Positions 8,976 to 18,341 of a DNA stretch of 53,739 nt are shown here, piece after piece. The position numbers and the translations under genes are program-made. The notes beneath the pieces were generated by a model. The model was not told where the DNA came from. It made no database searches and was given only the letters and a program-made list of their open reading frames with translations. How positions within the stretch are numbered: the stretch's first letter is position 1; every line of letters begins with the position of its first letter. This DNA is from Siminovitchia fortis (GTDB lineage Bacteria > Bacillota > Bacilli > Bacillales > Bacillaceae_C), in assembly GCF_003605365.2 (NCBI RefSeq), contig NZ_QYTU02000026.1, positions 1 to 53,739 on the forward strand. The letters run 5' to 3'.

Positions 8976-9950
8976 TCACACCCACACCTCTATGTAAATT
9001 CCTAAAATGGCAAAAAGCAGACCGACAGCCCAAAACGTGGCGACCACCCGCCACTCTGACCATCCGACCAGCTCATAATGATGATGCAGCGGACTCATTC
9101 TAAAAATCCGCTTGCCTGTTAGCTTAAAAGAGATCACCTGCAATATGACAGACAAAGTTTCAATGACGAAAATGCCGCCGATCACCAATAAGATGATTTC
9201 TGTCTTGGTCAAAATGGCTACAGCAGCAATCGCTCCTCCCAGAGCGAGAGAGCCGGTATCTCCCATAAACACTTTGGCGGGATGCGCATTAAAGACAAGG
9301 AATCCCAATACTGCTCCCACAACAGCAACCGAAAACACTGCCACTTCATACTGCGACTGGCTCCAGGCCAAAATGGCGAATGCCCCAAAGGCGATGGCGG
9401 CTGTGCCGGAGACAAGCCCATCGAGGCCGTCAGTCAAATTGACAGCATTGGAGAATCCTACAAGCCAAAATACAATAAAAAAGGCGTACAAAGGCCCAAG
9501 TTCAAGAGAGAATTCCGTCAACGGGATTTTAATGGCTGTAGAAAAACCAATTGACTTCAATACAAAATAAAATACAAGAGCAATGATGACCTGGCCAAGC
9601 AGTTTTTGCTTGGATGTCAGCCCAAGATTACGCTTAAGGGCGATCTTAATGAAATCATCCAAAAAGCCAAGCAGGCCGTAGCCAAATGTGACCAAAATGA
9701 GCAAATATGTATCAGAACCCGGTTCTGTATACTTTCCGGTCATGACCAGTGTTGTGGCAATGATGGATATGATGATCAAAATGCCTCCCATTGTCGGAGT
9801 GCCGCTTTTCTTTTGATGCGATTCCGGTCCCTCGTCACGAATGCTTTGGCCAAATTTCAGCCTTCTTAAAAAAGGGATGAAAAGGGGAGATAATAAGACG
9901 GTAATAAGAAAAGCCATGATGATTGTAAATAAAACGACTTTTTCCATCAT
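8976..9950 (-). CDS. mraY: Phospho-MurNAc-pentapeptide transferase MraY
   Basis: MraY couples UDP-MurNAc-pentapeptide to undecaprenyl phosphate, forming lipid I. The 324-residue polytopic membrane protein shows the family signatures [16 protein letters not shown] (41-56), an Asp pair in GFLDDF (95-100), NLTDGLDG (171-178), and the HHHYE motif near residue 290. The ribosome binding site lies inside the last codons of the preceding 146-codon gene, two bases away, so the two should be coupled. Confidence 0.98.
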   Translation of the reverse strand: MMEKVVLFTIIMAFLITVLLSPLFIPFLRRLKFGQSIRDEGPESHQKKSGTPTMGGILIIISIIATTLVMTGKYTEPGSDTYLLILVTFGYGLLGFLDDFIKIALKRNLGLTSKQKLLGQVIIALVFYFVLKSIGFSTAIKIPLTEFSLELGPLYAFFIVFWLVGFSNAVNLTDGLDGLVSGTAAIAFGAFAILAWSQSQYEVAVFSVAVVGAVLGFLVFNAHPAKVFMGDTGSLALGGAIAAVAILTKTEIILLVIGGIFVIETLSVILQVISFKLTGKRIFRMSPLHHHYELVGWSEWRVVATFWAVGLLFAILGIYIEVWV

Positions 9951-9952
9951 CT

Positions 9953-10393
9953 TTACCTCACCCCGTTCCCGTCAACGCAATTTTCGCCAGAATGAATCAA
10001 TTGTCTCGTTGTTTCAATGAAATCATCCGGAACTGCGCTTCCATCTGATTCAGGCAAAATGACCCGCGTCTTATTATCTGTCTTTTCGATGCCCATTTTG
10101 CGGCTGTAGTTTTCTAGAATCTGGAGGACAGCAGACAACGGTCCTTCTTGTGCAAGAAAGACCGGGAAATGATTTGGCGTGTAAAAAGGCAGTTCTTTTT
10201 CAGAAGGCCAGACGGCAGCCACTGCTCCGTTGGAAATGGCCGCCTGAAGATCTTCATCCTGTCCGGTTTGTACAAATAAGCCTTTTGGCTGTTCTTCATT
10301 GCTGGCGAAAGCGATGCAGCCAAAAGAAATGGCGGCATTTTTGACACCTTTTGTCTCAGGTATGATCTTTTCAACATCTTCATATGTCAACAT
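9953..10393 (-). CDS. Orphan Mur-ligase N-terminal-like protein between murE and mraY
   Basis: The 146-residue product resembles only the UDP-binding N-terminal domain of MurE/MurF. It has an [15 protein letters not shown] stretch (like the SRKVxPGxLF pattern), then [12 protein letters not shown], then a PVFL...[14 protein letters not shown] segment. No ATP-binding GTNGKT loop or C-terminal ligase domain is present, so it cannot be a complete ligase. The start overlaps the murE stop by 7 bases (ATGTTGA), and two bases separate its end from mraY, implying translational coupling. Many bacteria have murF in this slot. It may be a vestigial or repurposed murF domain. It could bind a Mur precursor or a ligase, but this is inference; family assignment is by pattern only. 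Confidence 0.75.
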   Translation of the reverse strand: MLTYEDVEKIIPETKGVKNAAISFGCIAFASNEEQPKGLFVQTGQDEDLQAAISNGAVAAVWPSEKELPFYTPNHFPVFLAQEGPLSAVLQILENYSRKMGIEKTDNKTRVILPESDGSAVPDDFIETTRQLIHSGENCVDGNGVR

Positions 10394-11847
10394 GTTCTTA
10401 ACTCCTTAATGGCATTGCTCGCAACGAGGCGGTCATCAAAATCAAACACTTTGTCCCCGATGATTTGATACGTCTCGTGCCCCTTCCCTGCTATTAACAC
10501 TACGTCCCCTTCCCGGGCAGCATGGATAGCTGCAGTAATGGCTTCTTTCCGGTCTGGGATGACTTGATATTGCTTTCCCTCGACGCCCTTTTCCATATCT
10601 TTTAAAATGGCAATCGGGTCCTCCGTACGGGGATTGTCGGAAGTGAAAATCGGATCGGTTGCATATTTGCAAGCTGCTTCGGCCATGAGCGGCCGCTTTG
10701 TCCTGTCCCTGTCTCCGCCGCATCCGACAACGGCAAAAATTCGTTTTCCGGCAAATTCCCTTATCGTCTTCAACACATTTTCCAAACTGTCGGGTGTGTG
10801 GGCATAGTCGACGATAACGGAGAAATCCTGCCCCTCATCTACGCCTTCAAAACGTCCGGGAACTCCTTGGACAGACTCCACCGTACGAATGATGGTTTCA
10901 AGCGGGACATTTGAAACATATGCGGCTGCTATTGCGGCAAGTGTATTATAGACGCTGAATTTGCCCATTAATTTCAAAGAGACTTTATTTTTTCCTTCAG
11001 GAGAAATCAGTGTAAATGATGTACCGTTTCTTTCCATAACGATATTTTCAGCCATAAAGTCTGCGCGATAATCAATTCCGTATGTGACAACATGCGCAGA
11101 CGTATCGGCAATATACTGCTTCCCTGCCGGGTCATCTGCATTGATGACGGCAAATTTAGGCTTCGTGTATGTATTTCCGAGCCTTGTAAACAGAAGCCCC
11201 TTTGCCTTCTTGTACTCTTCCATCGTCTTGTGATAATCCAAATGATCCTGTGACAGATTGGTAAAGACAGCCACATCAAAGTCACATCCGTCTACCCTTC
11301 CCTGTACAAGCGCATGCGAAGAAACCTCCATGACTGCGGCGTCAACACCTTCACTGACCATTTCGGCAAAGGTTTCCTGAAGAACGATCGTGTCGGGAGT
11401 CGTGTTCTTTGTCTCTATTATCCTGTTTCCGATTTTCATGCTGATCGTTCCAATCAGGCCTGCCTTAAAGCCTGCTTCCCTAAAAATCTCTTCGATCATG
11501 AAGCTTGTCGTCGTCTTCCCATTTGTGCCGGTGATGCCGACCAGGCGAAGCTTTCCGGTCGGATGACCGTAAAATGCATCGGCCAAAACCGCCATCGCAT
11601 GTTTCGTATCATTGACAACGATTACCGGTACGGAAAGGGGCAGGGCCCTTTCGGATATTATGGCCGCCGCTCCCATATCGGCCGCTTCCTTTGCAAAATC
11701 ATGACCGTCGGCATGATGTCCTTTAATACAGATGAACATCGAGCCCGGCTCTACTTTTCTATGATCATTTACAATTGCAGTGATTTCCGGATTTTCCAAA
11801 TCAGGCTTTACCAGCGGCAAAGCTTTTAAAAGTGTATGCAGATTCAT
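10387..11847 (-). CDS. murE: meso-DAP-adding ligase MurE
   Basis: MurE adds the third stem-peptide residue to UDP-MurNAc-L-Ala-D-Glu. In the 486-residue reading the P loop GTNGKTTT is at 107-114 and DNPR at 404-407. DNPR marks ligases that use meso-diaminopimelate, the usual Bacillus cross-linking residue. I choose the ATG at 11847 (MNLHTLL) because AAAGGA lies 8 nt upstream and the length then fits the family. A longer reading to 11913 has no comparable site. The gene follows the spoVD terminator. Confidence 0.96.
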   Translation of the reverse strand: MNLHTLLKALPLVKPDLENPEITAIVNDHRKVEPGSMFICIKGHHADGHDFAKEAADMGAAAIISERALPLSVPVIVVNDTKHAMAVLADAFYGHPTGKLRLVGITGTNGKTTTSFMIEEIFREAGFKAGLIGTISMKIGNRIIETKNTTPDTIVLQETFAEMVSEGVDAAVMEVSSHALVQGRVDGCDFDVAVFTNLSQDHLDYHKTMEEYKKAKGLLFTRLGNTYTKPKFAVINADDPAGKQYIADTSAHVVTYGIDYRADFMAENIVMERNGTSFTLISPEGKNKVSLKLMGKFSVYNTLAAIAAAYVSNVPLETIIRTVESVQGVPGRFEGVDEGQDFSVIVDYAHTPDSLENVLKTIREFAGKRIFAVVGCGGDRDRTKRPLMAEAACKYATDPIFTSDNPRTEDPIAILKDMEKGVEGKQYQVIPDRKEAITAAIHAAREGDVVLIAGKGHETYQIIGDKVFDFDDRLVASNAIKELRTC

Positions 11848-12113
11848 CCTTACGATCCTTTCTATATCATTGAAATCCGGTTCGGCAATGTAATTGCCAG
11901 GCCGGAAATTCAAAAAATTTCAAACGGGAAAGGCCTCCCGACTTTATTTGCAATCATTTTACCACATCCGGCATTCATAATATACCGCGACGGACAAGCG
12001 TATGGAAAGTGAAATCAATATATTTTCGAATGATTTATTTTCATATTTTTTAAAAAAAGCGCCGTTATCATCTTATGCCATTCCGGAAATAAGTTCCCGA
12101 ATTTTTTTAATCT
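11848..12113. other. Gene-less stretch upstream of murE
   Basis: This AT-rich interval separates murE from the spoVD terminator. I see no coding sequence and no promoter with a fully convincing -35/-10 pair; TATATTATG and GGTAAAAT near 11950-11985 (minus strand) are possible -10 elements. murE and downstream genes presumably start here. Confidence 0.5.
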
Positions 12114-12148
12114 GAAAAATCTACCCTTAAGTCTAGGGTAGATTTTTG
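12114..12148. terminator. Terminator after spoVD
   Basis: AAATCTACCCT pairs with AGGGTAGATTT (12118-12127 with 12135-12145), with flanking A and T runs, so it can work on either strand. It follows spoVD and separates it from murE. Confidence 0.8.
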
Positions 12149-12198
12149 ATCGACTCGTTTTTTCCATTTTAATACCCTATTTAAACAGGCGGATTTCA

Positions 12199-14112
12199 TT
12201 ATTTCATATAAACCCTTATAACTGATCCCTCTTCGACCTTTACTCCCGGATCGGGAGCCTGCTGGACAACTTTCGTTCCATCACCGCTGACTTCAAGCTT
12301 CAGATCCAACATTTGCTGAAGCAGTTCTTTCCTTGTGAATCCTTTCAGGTCCGGGACAGTGACCATCTTCGGATCAAGCCAGTTTGTCTTTTTTTCGATC
12401 TGATTTTTTCTTGGTTTGACATCAAGGGCACGCAATGAGTCCTCCATGATTTTCCCTACGATAGGTGCTGCAACAGTTCCTCCAAATTGAATTGTTCCTT
12501 TTGGATTGTCCACTGCTGCGTATACGACAAGCTGGGGATCATCCGCAGGCGCAAAACCGATGAAAGAAACGATATGATTGTTCTCAAGATACCTTCCGTC
12601 TTTGGCTTTTTGGGCGGTTCCCGTCTTGCCCCCGACCCGGTAGGTATCTATAAAAGCATTCCTCCCCGTACCTTGGGCAACGACACTTTCAAGGGCATGG
12701 CGGATTTCTTTGGATGTCTTTTCGGATATGACCCGCCTTTTAGCCACAGGAGTCTTCCTCATGGCAACTGTCCCTGTGATGGGATCAACCAATTCTTTCG
12801 CAATATACGGCTGGTATAAAGTCCCGCCATTCACCGCAGCAGCCACCGCGGCAACCTGCTGGATGGGCGTGACTGACACTCCCTGCCCGAAAGCGGTTGT
12901 TGCCTGTTCGACCGGACCCACCTGGTCCATTTTAAATAATATGCCCGTTCCCTCTCCCGCCAGGTCAATGCCTGTCTTTTGCCCGAAACCGAATCCTTTT
13001 ATATATTGAAAAAGCTTTTCTTTGCCCAGCCGGTCTCCCAGTTCAACAAATCCCGGGTTGCATGAATTTTGGACAACTTCCAAAAAGCTTTGGCTGCCAT
13101 GCCCCCCTTTTTTCCAGCACCTGAGATTGGCTCCGCCGACTTTCACCGAACCGCGGTCATAAAAGTGGTCATGCTCCAGGTCGACAAGTCCCTCTTCGAG
13201 TGCCGCGGCAAGGGTGATGATCTTAAAAGTGGACCCCGGTTCATAGGTGCTCCAGATCGGTAAATTCCGATTGTAAATTTCCTGGGGCACATCGCGGAAG
13301 TCCGCAGGATCAAACGAGGGCCTGCTCGACATGGCCAAAATTTCCCCGTTGTCCGGATCCATGGCTATTGCCACAATTCCGTCCGGCTTAAACTGGGCTT
13401 CTGCGTTATCCAATTCTCTTTCCATAATCGTTTGGATTCTCGTATCAATTGTTAATTTCAAATCATATCCGTCAACCGGTGCCTCAAAATCATCCGACAT
13501 ATCCGGCATCCTTCTTCCTTTGGCATCGGAAAAGAATTGAACAGAGCCCCTTTTGCCCCGCAGCTCTTTATCATAATAGAGCTCAAGGCCCATCAATCCC
13601 TGATTATCTATGCCTGTAAATCCCAGCACATGGGATAAATAGCGTCCGAACGGATAGTGGCGCTTTGAATCTTCGGCAATGTAAACACCTTTTATATCCA
13701 GTGCCCTTACTTCCCGGGCTTTCTCATAGGAAATTTTTCTTCCTTCAGGGATACGCTCGATGGAGGAATTTGCTGTCATGCGTTTGTACAATTTATCTTT
13801 TGATACATTCAGGACCGGAGCCAGGCTTTCGGCGGCAGCAGTCGGATTTTCAATTTGCCTCGGTATAATATATACAGTCGGGGCGCTTTTATTTTCGGCA
13901 ATCGGTACACCGTTGCGGTCGGTAATCTTTCCCCTTTCCGGTTCAAAAGGGATATTTCTGCTCCATGAGTCACGGGCACGGCCCGATAAGTCATCACCCA
14001 ATACGAATTGTACATATCCCAGCCTTACATCGATGATTAAAAAAACGATAAGTCCAATCAGCAGGAAATAGGACAGTCTTTTTCTCACTGTTACAGTTGA
14101 AACCCGCTTCAC
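12199..14112 (-). CDS. spoVD: Sporulation-specific penicillin-binding protein SpoVD
   Basis: SpoVD is the class B transpeptidase that cross-links cortex peptidoglycan with SpoVE. From the GTG at 14112 it is 637 residues: one membrane segment (about 15-33), a PBP dimerisation domain, a transpeptidase domain with the active serine in STFK (294-297), NSCN, and KTGTAQ, then one C-terminal PASTA domain (VPDLKGFTRKELL...). GAGGAGGG precedes the GTG, and the protein then begins VKRVSTVTVRKR as in known SpoVD, so I reject the longer 14166 start. A sigma-E-like promoter lies just upstream. Confidence 0.94.
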   Translation of the reverse strand: MKRVSTVTVRKRLSYFLLIGLIVFLIIDVRLGYVQFVLGDDLSGRARDSWSRNIPFEPERGKITDRNGVPIAENKSAPTVYIIPRQIENPTAAAESLAPVLNVSKDKLYKRMTANSSIERIPEGRKISYEKAREVRALDIKGVYIAEDSKRHYPFGRYLSHVLGFTGIDNQGLMGLELYYDKELRGKRGSVQFFSDAKGRRMPDMSDDFEAPVDGYDLKLTIDTRIQTIMERELDNAEAQFKPDGIVAIAMDPDNGEILAMSSRPSFDPADFRDVPQEIYNRNLPIWSTYEPGSTFKIITLAAALEEGLVDLEHDHFYDRGSVKVGGANLRCWKKGGHGSQSFLEVVQNSCNPGFVELGDRLGKEKLFQYIKGFGFGQKTGIDLAGEGTGILFKMDQVGPVEQATTAFGQGVSVTPIQQVAAVAAAVNGGTLYQPYIAKELVDPITGTVAMRKTPVAKRRVISEKTSKEIRHALESVVAQGTGRNAFIDTYRVGGKTGTAQKAKDGRYLENNHIVSFIGFAPADDPQLVVYAAVDNPKGTIQFGGTVAAPIVGKIMEDSLRALDVKPRKNQIEKKTNWLDPKMVTVPDLKGFTRKELLQQMLDLKLEVSGDGTKVVQQAPDPGVKVEEGSVIRVYMK

Positions 14113-14143
14113 AAAAGGCCCTCCTCTTTTTACGGCTCGTTCA

Positions 14144-14172
14144 ACTATATGTCTTGTCCTGCTCAATTAGAC
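14144..14172 (-). promoter_or_regulatory. Candidate sigma-E promoter of spoVD
   Basis: On the minus strand CATATAGT (14151-14144) fits the sigma-E -10 CATAnnnT. GTCTAAT (14172-14166), 14 bp upstream, loosely fits the -35. The start would lie about 25 nt before the spoVD GTG. A sigma-E promoter here agrees with mother-cell expression known for spoVD. Confidence 0.5.
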
Positions 14173-14194
14173 CAATCGCCAATCCGCCGCCGGA

Positions 14195-16426
14195 TCAGTC
14201 CAGCGGCGCTTCTTCATCAGTCTTGTCATTTTCGGATTTCTTTTTTTCCATAATATCAGCTTGGGACGCAAAATTGGCTACAAGCTGGTCACCGGGTGAA
14301 ACCTGGGATTTAGGCTTTATGTTTTGCTTTGTCAAATAGCCGTTTCCAACCATATTCACCTTTAATTCCGCCAGTTTGGCCACCTTGAGAACGTCTCTTT
14401 TCGACCATCCTGCCATATCCGGAATTGAAAGCTTTCCGTCCGTCTTAATGATCACCCTTTCCCCTTCTATGACTGTATCGCCATGTTTGGGAGAATGGGC
14501 AAGAACCTTTTCTCCACTGCCAAGAAGCACTGGCACAAGGCCCTTTTCTTTTAAATGTGCTGATGCCTGCCGAGCATTCATTTCGGTCAAATCCGGCAAT
14601 TCTATGATGACAGCCTCTTTTTTCTTTTCGGGCTCGATGTTCAAATACTGGAGACTGCTTTTCATCACCGGCTTGAATATTTCCGAAACGGGCAATGCTC
14701 CATTTTCATCCTGCTTAAGTTTCGGCTTTTCTACAACCACATACATAAGCAGTTTAGGATTGTCTTTCGGAGCCATTCCCAAAAAAGAAAAGATATAGTT
14801 CTCCCTTCCCTGCAAATACCCGCCTCCTGGAGCAGCTATTTGTGCAGTTCCGGTTTTCCCTGCCACGGAATATCCATCGAGCTGGTAGAATTGATTTCCG
14901 GTACCGTTATCCGATGTTATGACAGTTTCTAGAATATCCCTCACTTCTTTGGCACTTTTTGGGCTCAGCGGCTGTCCGCTCACTTCGGGCTTTGTTTCGG
15001 TGACATCCCCGGTAGCCGGATCCACAATTTTATCGACCACATACGGTTTCATCATCTTACCGTCATTGGCGATTGCTGAAGCGGCTTGAATCATCTGCAT
15101 GGATGTCACTGTCGTCCCCTGCCCAAATACGCTTGTCACTTTTTCAATCGGCCAATCATACAAAATTTTTCCGCTTGCTTCATTCGGAAGGGCAATACCC
15201 GTTTTTTGGCCGAATTTAAATTTGTCCATATACTCCCGCCAAGTATCTGTGCCCATTTTTTCCAAAAGGTATGCAAATCCGACGTTTGAGGAGCGCTGGA
15301 CCCCTTCCAGGTAAGTGATAGGGCCCCAGCCGCGTCCTTGGTTATGATCTTTGATCGGCGGCTGCTTCTTGTTTATATAATATTTTCCGGAAGGGAATGT
15401 CGCATTCGGATTGAAGACCCCTTCTTCAACGGATGCTGCCAATGAAAATATTTTCATTGTCGATCCTGGTTCAAAGGAGCTTTCGACCACTTCGTTATGC
15501 CATGTTTTTTCTATTCCCTCCCGGGTGACAGGGTGATAGGTGGGGCGCTGTCCCATACCTAGGATTGCTCCCGTCTTCGGATCGGCGACAACTGCAAGGA
15601 TCCTGTCAGGTGAATATTTCCGATCCACCTTATTCATCGCATCTTCAAGAAACGTCTGGATTTTTTTATCAATAGTCAAATAAATGTCATTGCCGTTTTT
15701 CGGCTCTTTGATCTGTTTTTTGGAGTTAGGCAAAATATAGTTCCAGACATCTCCCTTGTATGTAAGGGAACCATCCTTGCCTGTAAGCATTTTATTATAG
15801 CTTTGTTCCAATCCCGCTTTCCCGACAATTTCTGAAGGTTTCCCGTCAGCCTGCTCTCTTTGGGCATAGCCAATCAAATGGGAAGCGAAGATGCCGTTCG
15901 GATAAAAGCGTTTTGTATCTTTGATGAACCCTATGCCCGGCAATTTCAGCTTTTCAATTTCTTCTTTCACCCGGTGGGAAAGATCTCTTCCTGCCGGGCC
16001 AAATTCGACCTGCTTCCGCTCTTTCTTTGTCAGCAGCTCATAGATTTCCTGCTCACTGAGTGGAATATGTTCAGAGAGTTCCCTGGCTGTTTTCTCCGGA
16101 TCCACTACATGGTTAGGGTGCTCCGGGTCCGCAGTAACCGTCTCATCCAATACAGCGATGAGTGTGTAAGATGCTGAATCTTCGGCGATCACCTCACCTT
16201 CTCGGTCATAAATGGTCCCTCTCTTGGCTTTTAACACATCGGTCCTCAAATACATTTGCGAGGCTTTTGCAGCCAGCGCCTGCCCCTTCACCTCACCGGT
16301 ATACTGGATTGTTATGAAACGTACTGCCAAGACAAAAAAAAGCAGCCCGAATATAAAAAATAACAGCGCCGCTCCTATGTTTCTATTTTTTTTTGAACAT
16401 TCATTTATTCTCAACAACCTTAACAT
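14195..16426 (-). CDS. pbpB: Penicillin-binding protein 2B
   Basis: PBP2B is the essential class B transpeptidase of the vegetative divisome, paired with FtsW. The 743-residue product has one membrane segment (about 18-40), the dimerisation domain, and the transpeptidase motifs STMK (322-325), SSN and KTGTAQ. Two C-terminal PASTA domains follow (about 597-656 and 657-712), then a charged tail. The start overlaps the end of ftsL by 26 bases and has only a weak ribosome binding site, which suggests coupling to ftsL. A slightly later start cannot be excluded. Confidence 0.94.
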   Translation of the reverse strand: MLRLLRINECSKKNRNIGAALLFFIFGLLFFVLAVRFITIQYTGEVKGQALAAKASQMYLRTDVLKAKRGTIYDREGEVIAEDSASYTLIAVLDETVTADPEHPNHVVDPEKTARELSEHIPLSEQEIYELLTKKERKQVEFGPAGRDLSHRVKEEIEKLKLPGIGFIKDTKRFYPNGIFASHLIGYAQREQADGKPSEIVGKAGLEQSYNKMLTGKDGSLTYKGDVWNYILPNSKKQIKEPKNGNDIYLTIDKKIQTFLEDAMNKVDRKYSPDRILAVVADPKTGAILGMGQRPTYHPVTREGIEKTWHNEVVESSFEPGSTMKIFSLAASVEEGVFNPNATFPSGKYYINKKQPPIKDHNQGRGWGPITYLEGVQRSSNVGFAYLLEKMGTDTWREYMDKFKFGQKTGIALPNEASGKILYDWPIEKVTSVFGQGTTVTSMQMIQAASAIANDGKMMKPYVVDKIVDPATGDVTETKPEVSGQPLSPKSAKEVRDILETVITSDNGTGNQFYQLDGYSVAGKTGTAQIAAPGGGYLQGRENYIFSFLGMAPKDNPKLLMYVVVEKPKLKQDENGALPVSEIFKPVMKSSLQYLNIEPEKKKEAVIIELPDLTEMNARQASAHLKEKGLVPVLLGSGEKVLAHSPKHGDTVIEGERVIIKTDGKLSIPDMAGWSKRDVLKVAKLAELKVNMVGNGYLTKQNIKPKSQVSPGDQLVANFASQADIMEKKKSENDKTDEEAPLD

Positions 16427-16757
16427 TATTCTCGTTCAGGTTCAGCCCCAGTTCTTTGGCTTTCTTCCAAACCCGCTCGTATCTGCTGAGCTCGTCAACT
16501 TGCATCGCCAGGTCATCGTTGACTTTCTCATGTTTCTGTATGGTTCTTTCCATTTCCTGTACATCTTTATTCACTTCGTAGACCGCCGCCTGAACCGTGA
16601 CAATTTTCACTGCCATAAAAATTATAAATGCAGCGAGAAGCAAATACAACACTTTTTCCCCCGGGCTTATTTTAACATGCCGCTGGACTTTTGTTATTTG
16701 GACTTCCTTTTGCTGGGCACTATTATTTTGTTGAAGTTGGCGTGCCAAGTTGCTCAT
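16401..16757 (-). CDS. ftsL: Cell division protein FtsL
   Basis: FtsL is a small bitopic divisome protein that forms a complex with DivIC and DivIB. The 118-residue product has a polar Gln/Asn-rich N-terminus, a single membrane segment (about 33-55) and an external coiled coil with heptad hydrophobics (about 58-112). GGGGGAAAA precedes the ATG. Size, topology and position between rsmH and pbpB identify it more than sequence, since FtsL diverges fast. Confidence 0.92.
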   Translation of the reverse strand: MSNLARQLQQNNSAQQKEVQITKVQRHVKISPGEKVLYLLLAAFIIFMAVKIVTVQAAVYEVNKDVQEMERTIQKHEKVNDDLAMQVDELSRYERVWKKAKELGLNLNENNVKVVENK

Positions 16758-16790
16758 TAGTTTTCCCCCATTTCTATCTGTTTTTTAGGT

Positions 16791-17723
16791 CTATAATTTT
16801 TCTGCTATTCGTAATTTCGCTGATCTCGAACGATTATTGGCTTCCAACTCAGCCTCTGTTGGAACAATCGGCTTTCTATTTACCAGTTTCAGTACAGGCT
16901 TGTACTCTTCAGGAATGACCGGCAATCCCGGCGGAAGATCAGGACCTTCGCTCGCTTCTTTGAATACATGTTTGCAAATCCGGTCTTCCAGTGAATGGAA
17001 TGTAATTACGCTGATCCTTCCACCGGGATTTAAAAGACGAATAGCCTGTTTCAATGAATCTTCAAAAGCTTTCAATTCATCATTGACGGCGATCCGTATG
17101 GCCTGAAAAATCCTTTTGGCCGGATGGCCGCCTTTTCTTCGCGCCGGTGCCGGAATGCTCTCTTTGATAATATCAACCAGCTCGCCTGTTGTCTTAATAG
17201 GCTGTTTCCTTCTTGCCGACTCGATATTCCTCGCCACTTGCTTCGAAAACTTTTCTTCCCCGTACCGAAAGAAAATCCGTACCAAATCTTCATATGGCCA
17301 TTCGTTCACGACATCATAGGCCGAGATCTCCCCGTCCAAGTCCATCCTCATATCTAATGGTGCATCATGGTGATAACTGAAACCCCGTTCGGGAGTATCC
17401 AGCTGCGGTGAGGAGACTCCCAGATCATAAAGAATTCCATCCACATGGGTTATGCCCAACTTCTCCAATTCAGCAGCCAGATCCTTAAAATTGCTTTTTA
17501 CCAATATCAATTTGTCTCTGTAATCTGCGAGCTTTTTTTCTGCATTCGCAATAGCCGTCTCATCCTGATCAAAGGCGATCAGCTTTCCGCCGCCTGATAT
17601 TTGGGACAAAAGGTATGAGCTGTGTCCTGCACCGCCCAGTGTGCAATCGACATATGTACCGTTTGGCTTTATTTTCAGTCCATCAACTGTCTCTTGTAAC
17701 AATACTGTCGTATGGGAAAACAA
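16791..17723 (-). CDS. rsmH: 16S rRNA (cytosine-1402-N4) methyltransferase RsmH
   Basis: RsmH methylates N4 of C1402 in the 16S rRNA decoding centre using S-adenosylmethionine. The 310-residue protein has the SAM-binding motif [10 protein letters not shown] (26-35), the catalytic-region [11 protein letters not shown], and the C-terminal FHSLEDR and [12 protein letters not shown] motifs. The start is TTG with a GGTGAAT site upstream. It is the second gene of the mraZ operon. Confidence 0.96.
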   Translation of the reverse strand: MFSHTTVLLQETVDGLKIKPNGTYVDCTLGGAGHSSYLLSQISGGGKLIAFDQDETAIANAEKKLADYRDKLILVKSNFKDLAAELEKLGITHVDGILYDLGVSSPQLDTPERGFSYHHDAPLDMRMDLDGEISAYDVVNEWPYEDLVRIFFRYGEEKFSKQVARNIESARRKQPIKTTGELVDIIKESIPAPARRKGGHPAKRIFQAIRIAVNDELKAFEDSLKQAIRLLNPGGRISVITFHSLEDRICKHVFKEASEGPDLPPGLPVIPEEYKPVLKLVNRKPIVPTEAELEANNRSRSAKLRIAEKL

Positions 17724-17768
17724 TTTTACAATTCACCATCCAAATCATTCAACAAGCTTACGCGACGT

Positions 17769-18200
17769 TTAAATGTCGAAGTCAATCATATTCTCGGCTA
17801 TTTCTGCAAAAGATTCTTCAGATGCTAAAGAATAGTCTTCCCATAAATCTTTGCTCCAAATCTCAAAACGGCTGGATACCCCTAAAATGACACATTCTTT
17901 TTCCAGTTTCGCATAGCCAAGAAGCGAAGCGGGCAAATTGACCCTGCCCTGCTTGTCCAGTTCACATTCCACGGCTCCCGAGAAAAAAAACCGGGTAAAA
18001 GCACGTGCGTCTTTCTTGGTCAGTGGAAGGGCTTTTAATTTTTCTTCGATCTTTTTCCATTCTTCCATCGGGTAACCAAACAAACATTGATCCAGCCCCC
18101 GGGTAACGACGAATGAATCCCCCAAGTGCTCCCTATATTTGGCAGGCACGATCAGACGGCCTTTTGCATCAATGTTATGCTGGTATTCACCCATGAACAT
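17769..18200 (-). CDS. mraZ: Transcriptional regulator MraZ
   Basis: MraZ is an AbrB-fold DNA-binding protein, first gene of the dcw operon, that binds repeats in its own promoter. From the ATG at 18200 the product is 143 residues, the B. subtilis length. It has two MraZ repeats (beginning [15 protein letters not shown] and [16 protein letters not shown]) that carry the DxKGR-type motif. The upstream start at 18215 is not preferred, since the family starts MFMGEY. Three GTGG boxes with 10-bp period lie upstream and probably form its operator. Confidence 0.96.
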   Translation of the reverse strand: MFMGEYQHNIDAKGRLIVPAKYREHLGDSFVVTRGLDQCLFGYPMEEWKKIEEKLKALPLTKKDARAFTRFFFSGAVECELDKQGRVNLPASLLGYAKLEKECVILGVSSRFEIWSKDLWEDYSLASEESFAEIAENMIDFDI

Positions 18201-18210
18201 GGACATTGCC

Positions 18211-18258
18211 CCCACTTTCTATAATTACTGTACCACAATCCCCCACTTGCCACCACAC
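18211..18258 (-). promoter_or_regulatory. Candidate MraZ operator: GTGG direct repeats
   Basis: On the minus strand GTGG occurs at 18256-18253, 18246-18243 and 18236-18233, exactly 10 bp apart, with a fourth box at 18215-18212 next to the mraZ start. MraZ of other bacteria binds short G-rich direct repeats with 10-bp spacing in the mraZ promoter, so autoregulation is likely. I cannot place the -35/-10 with confidence. Confidence 0.65.
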
Positions 18259-18301
18259 TTTTTTAATCTATTTTCCCGGGTTTTTATCTTTGCTTTTCGA
18301 T

Positions 18302-18337
18302 AAAAAAAAAGCCTGCTCCCGAGGAAGCGGCTTTTTT
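18302..18337 (-). terminator. Terminator after bshC
   Basis: A stem formed by AAAAAGCCGCTTCC and GGGAGCAGGCTTTTT-type arms is followed on the minus strand by a run of nine T. It lies immediately after the bshC stop and separates bshC from the mraZ operon. Confidence 0.8.
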
Positions 18338-18341
18338 CCAT

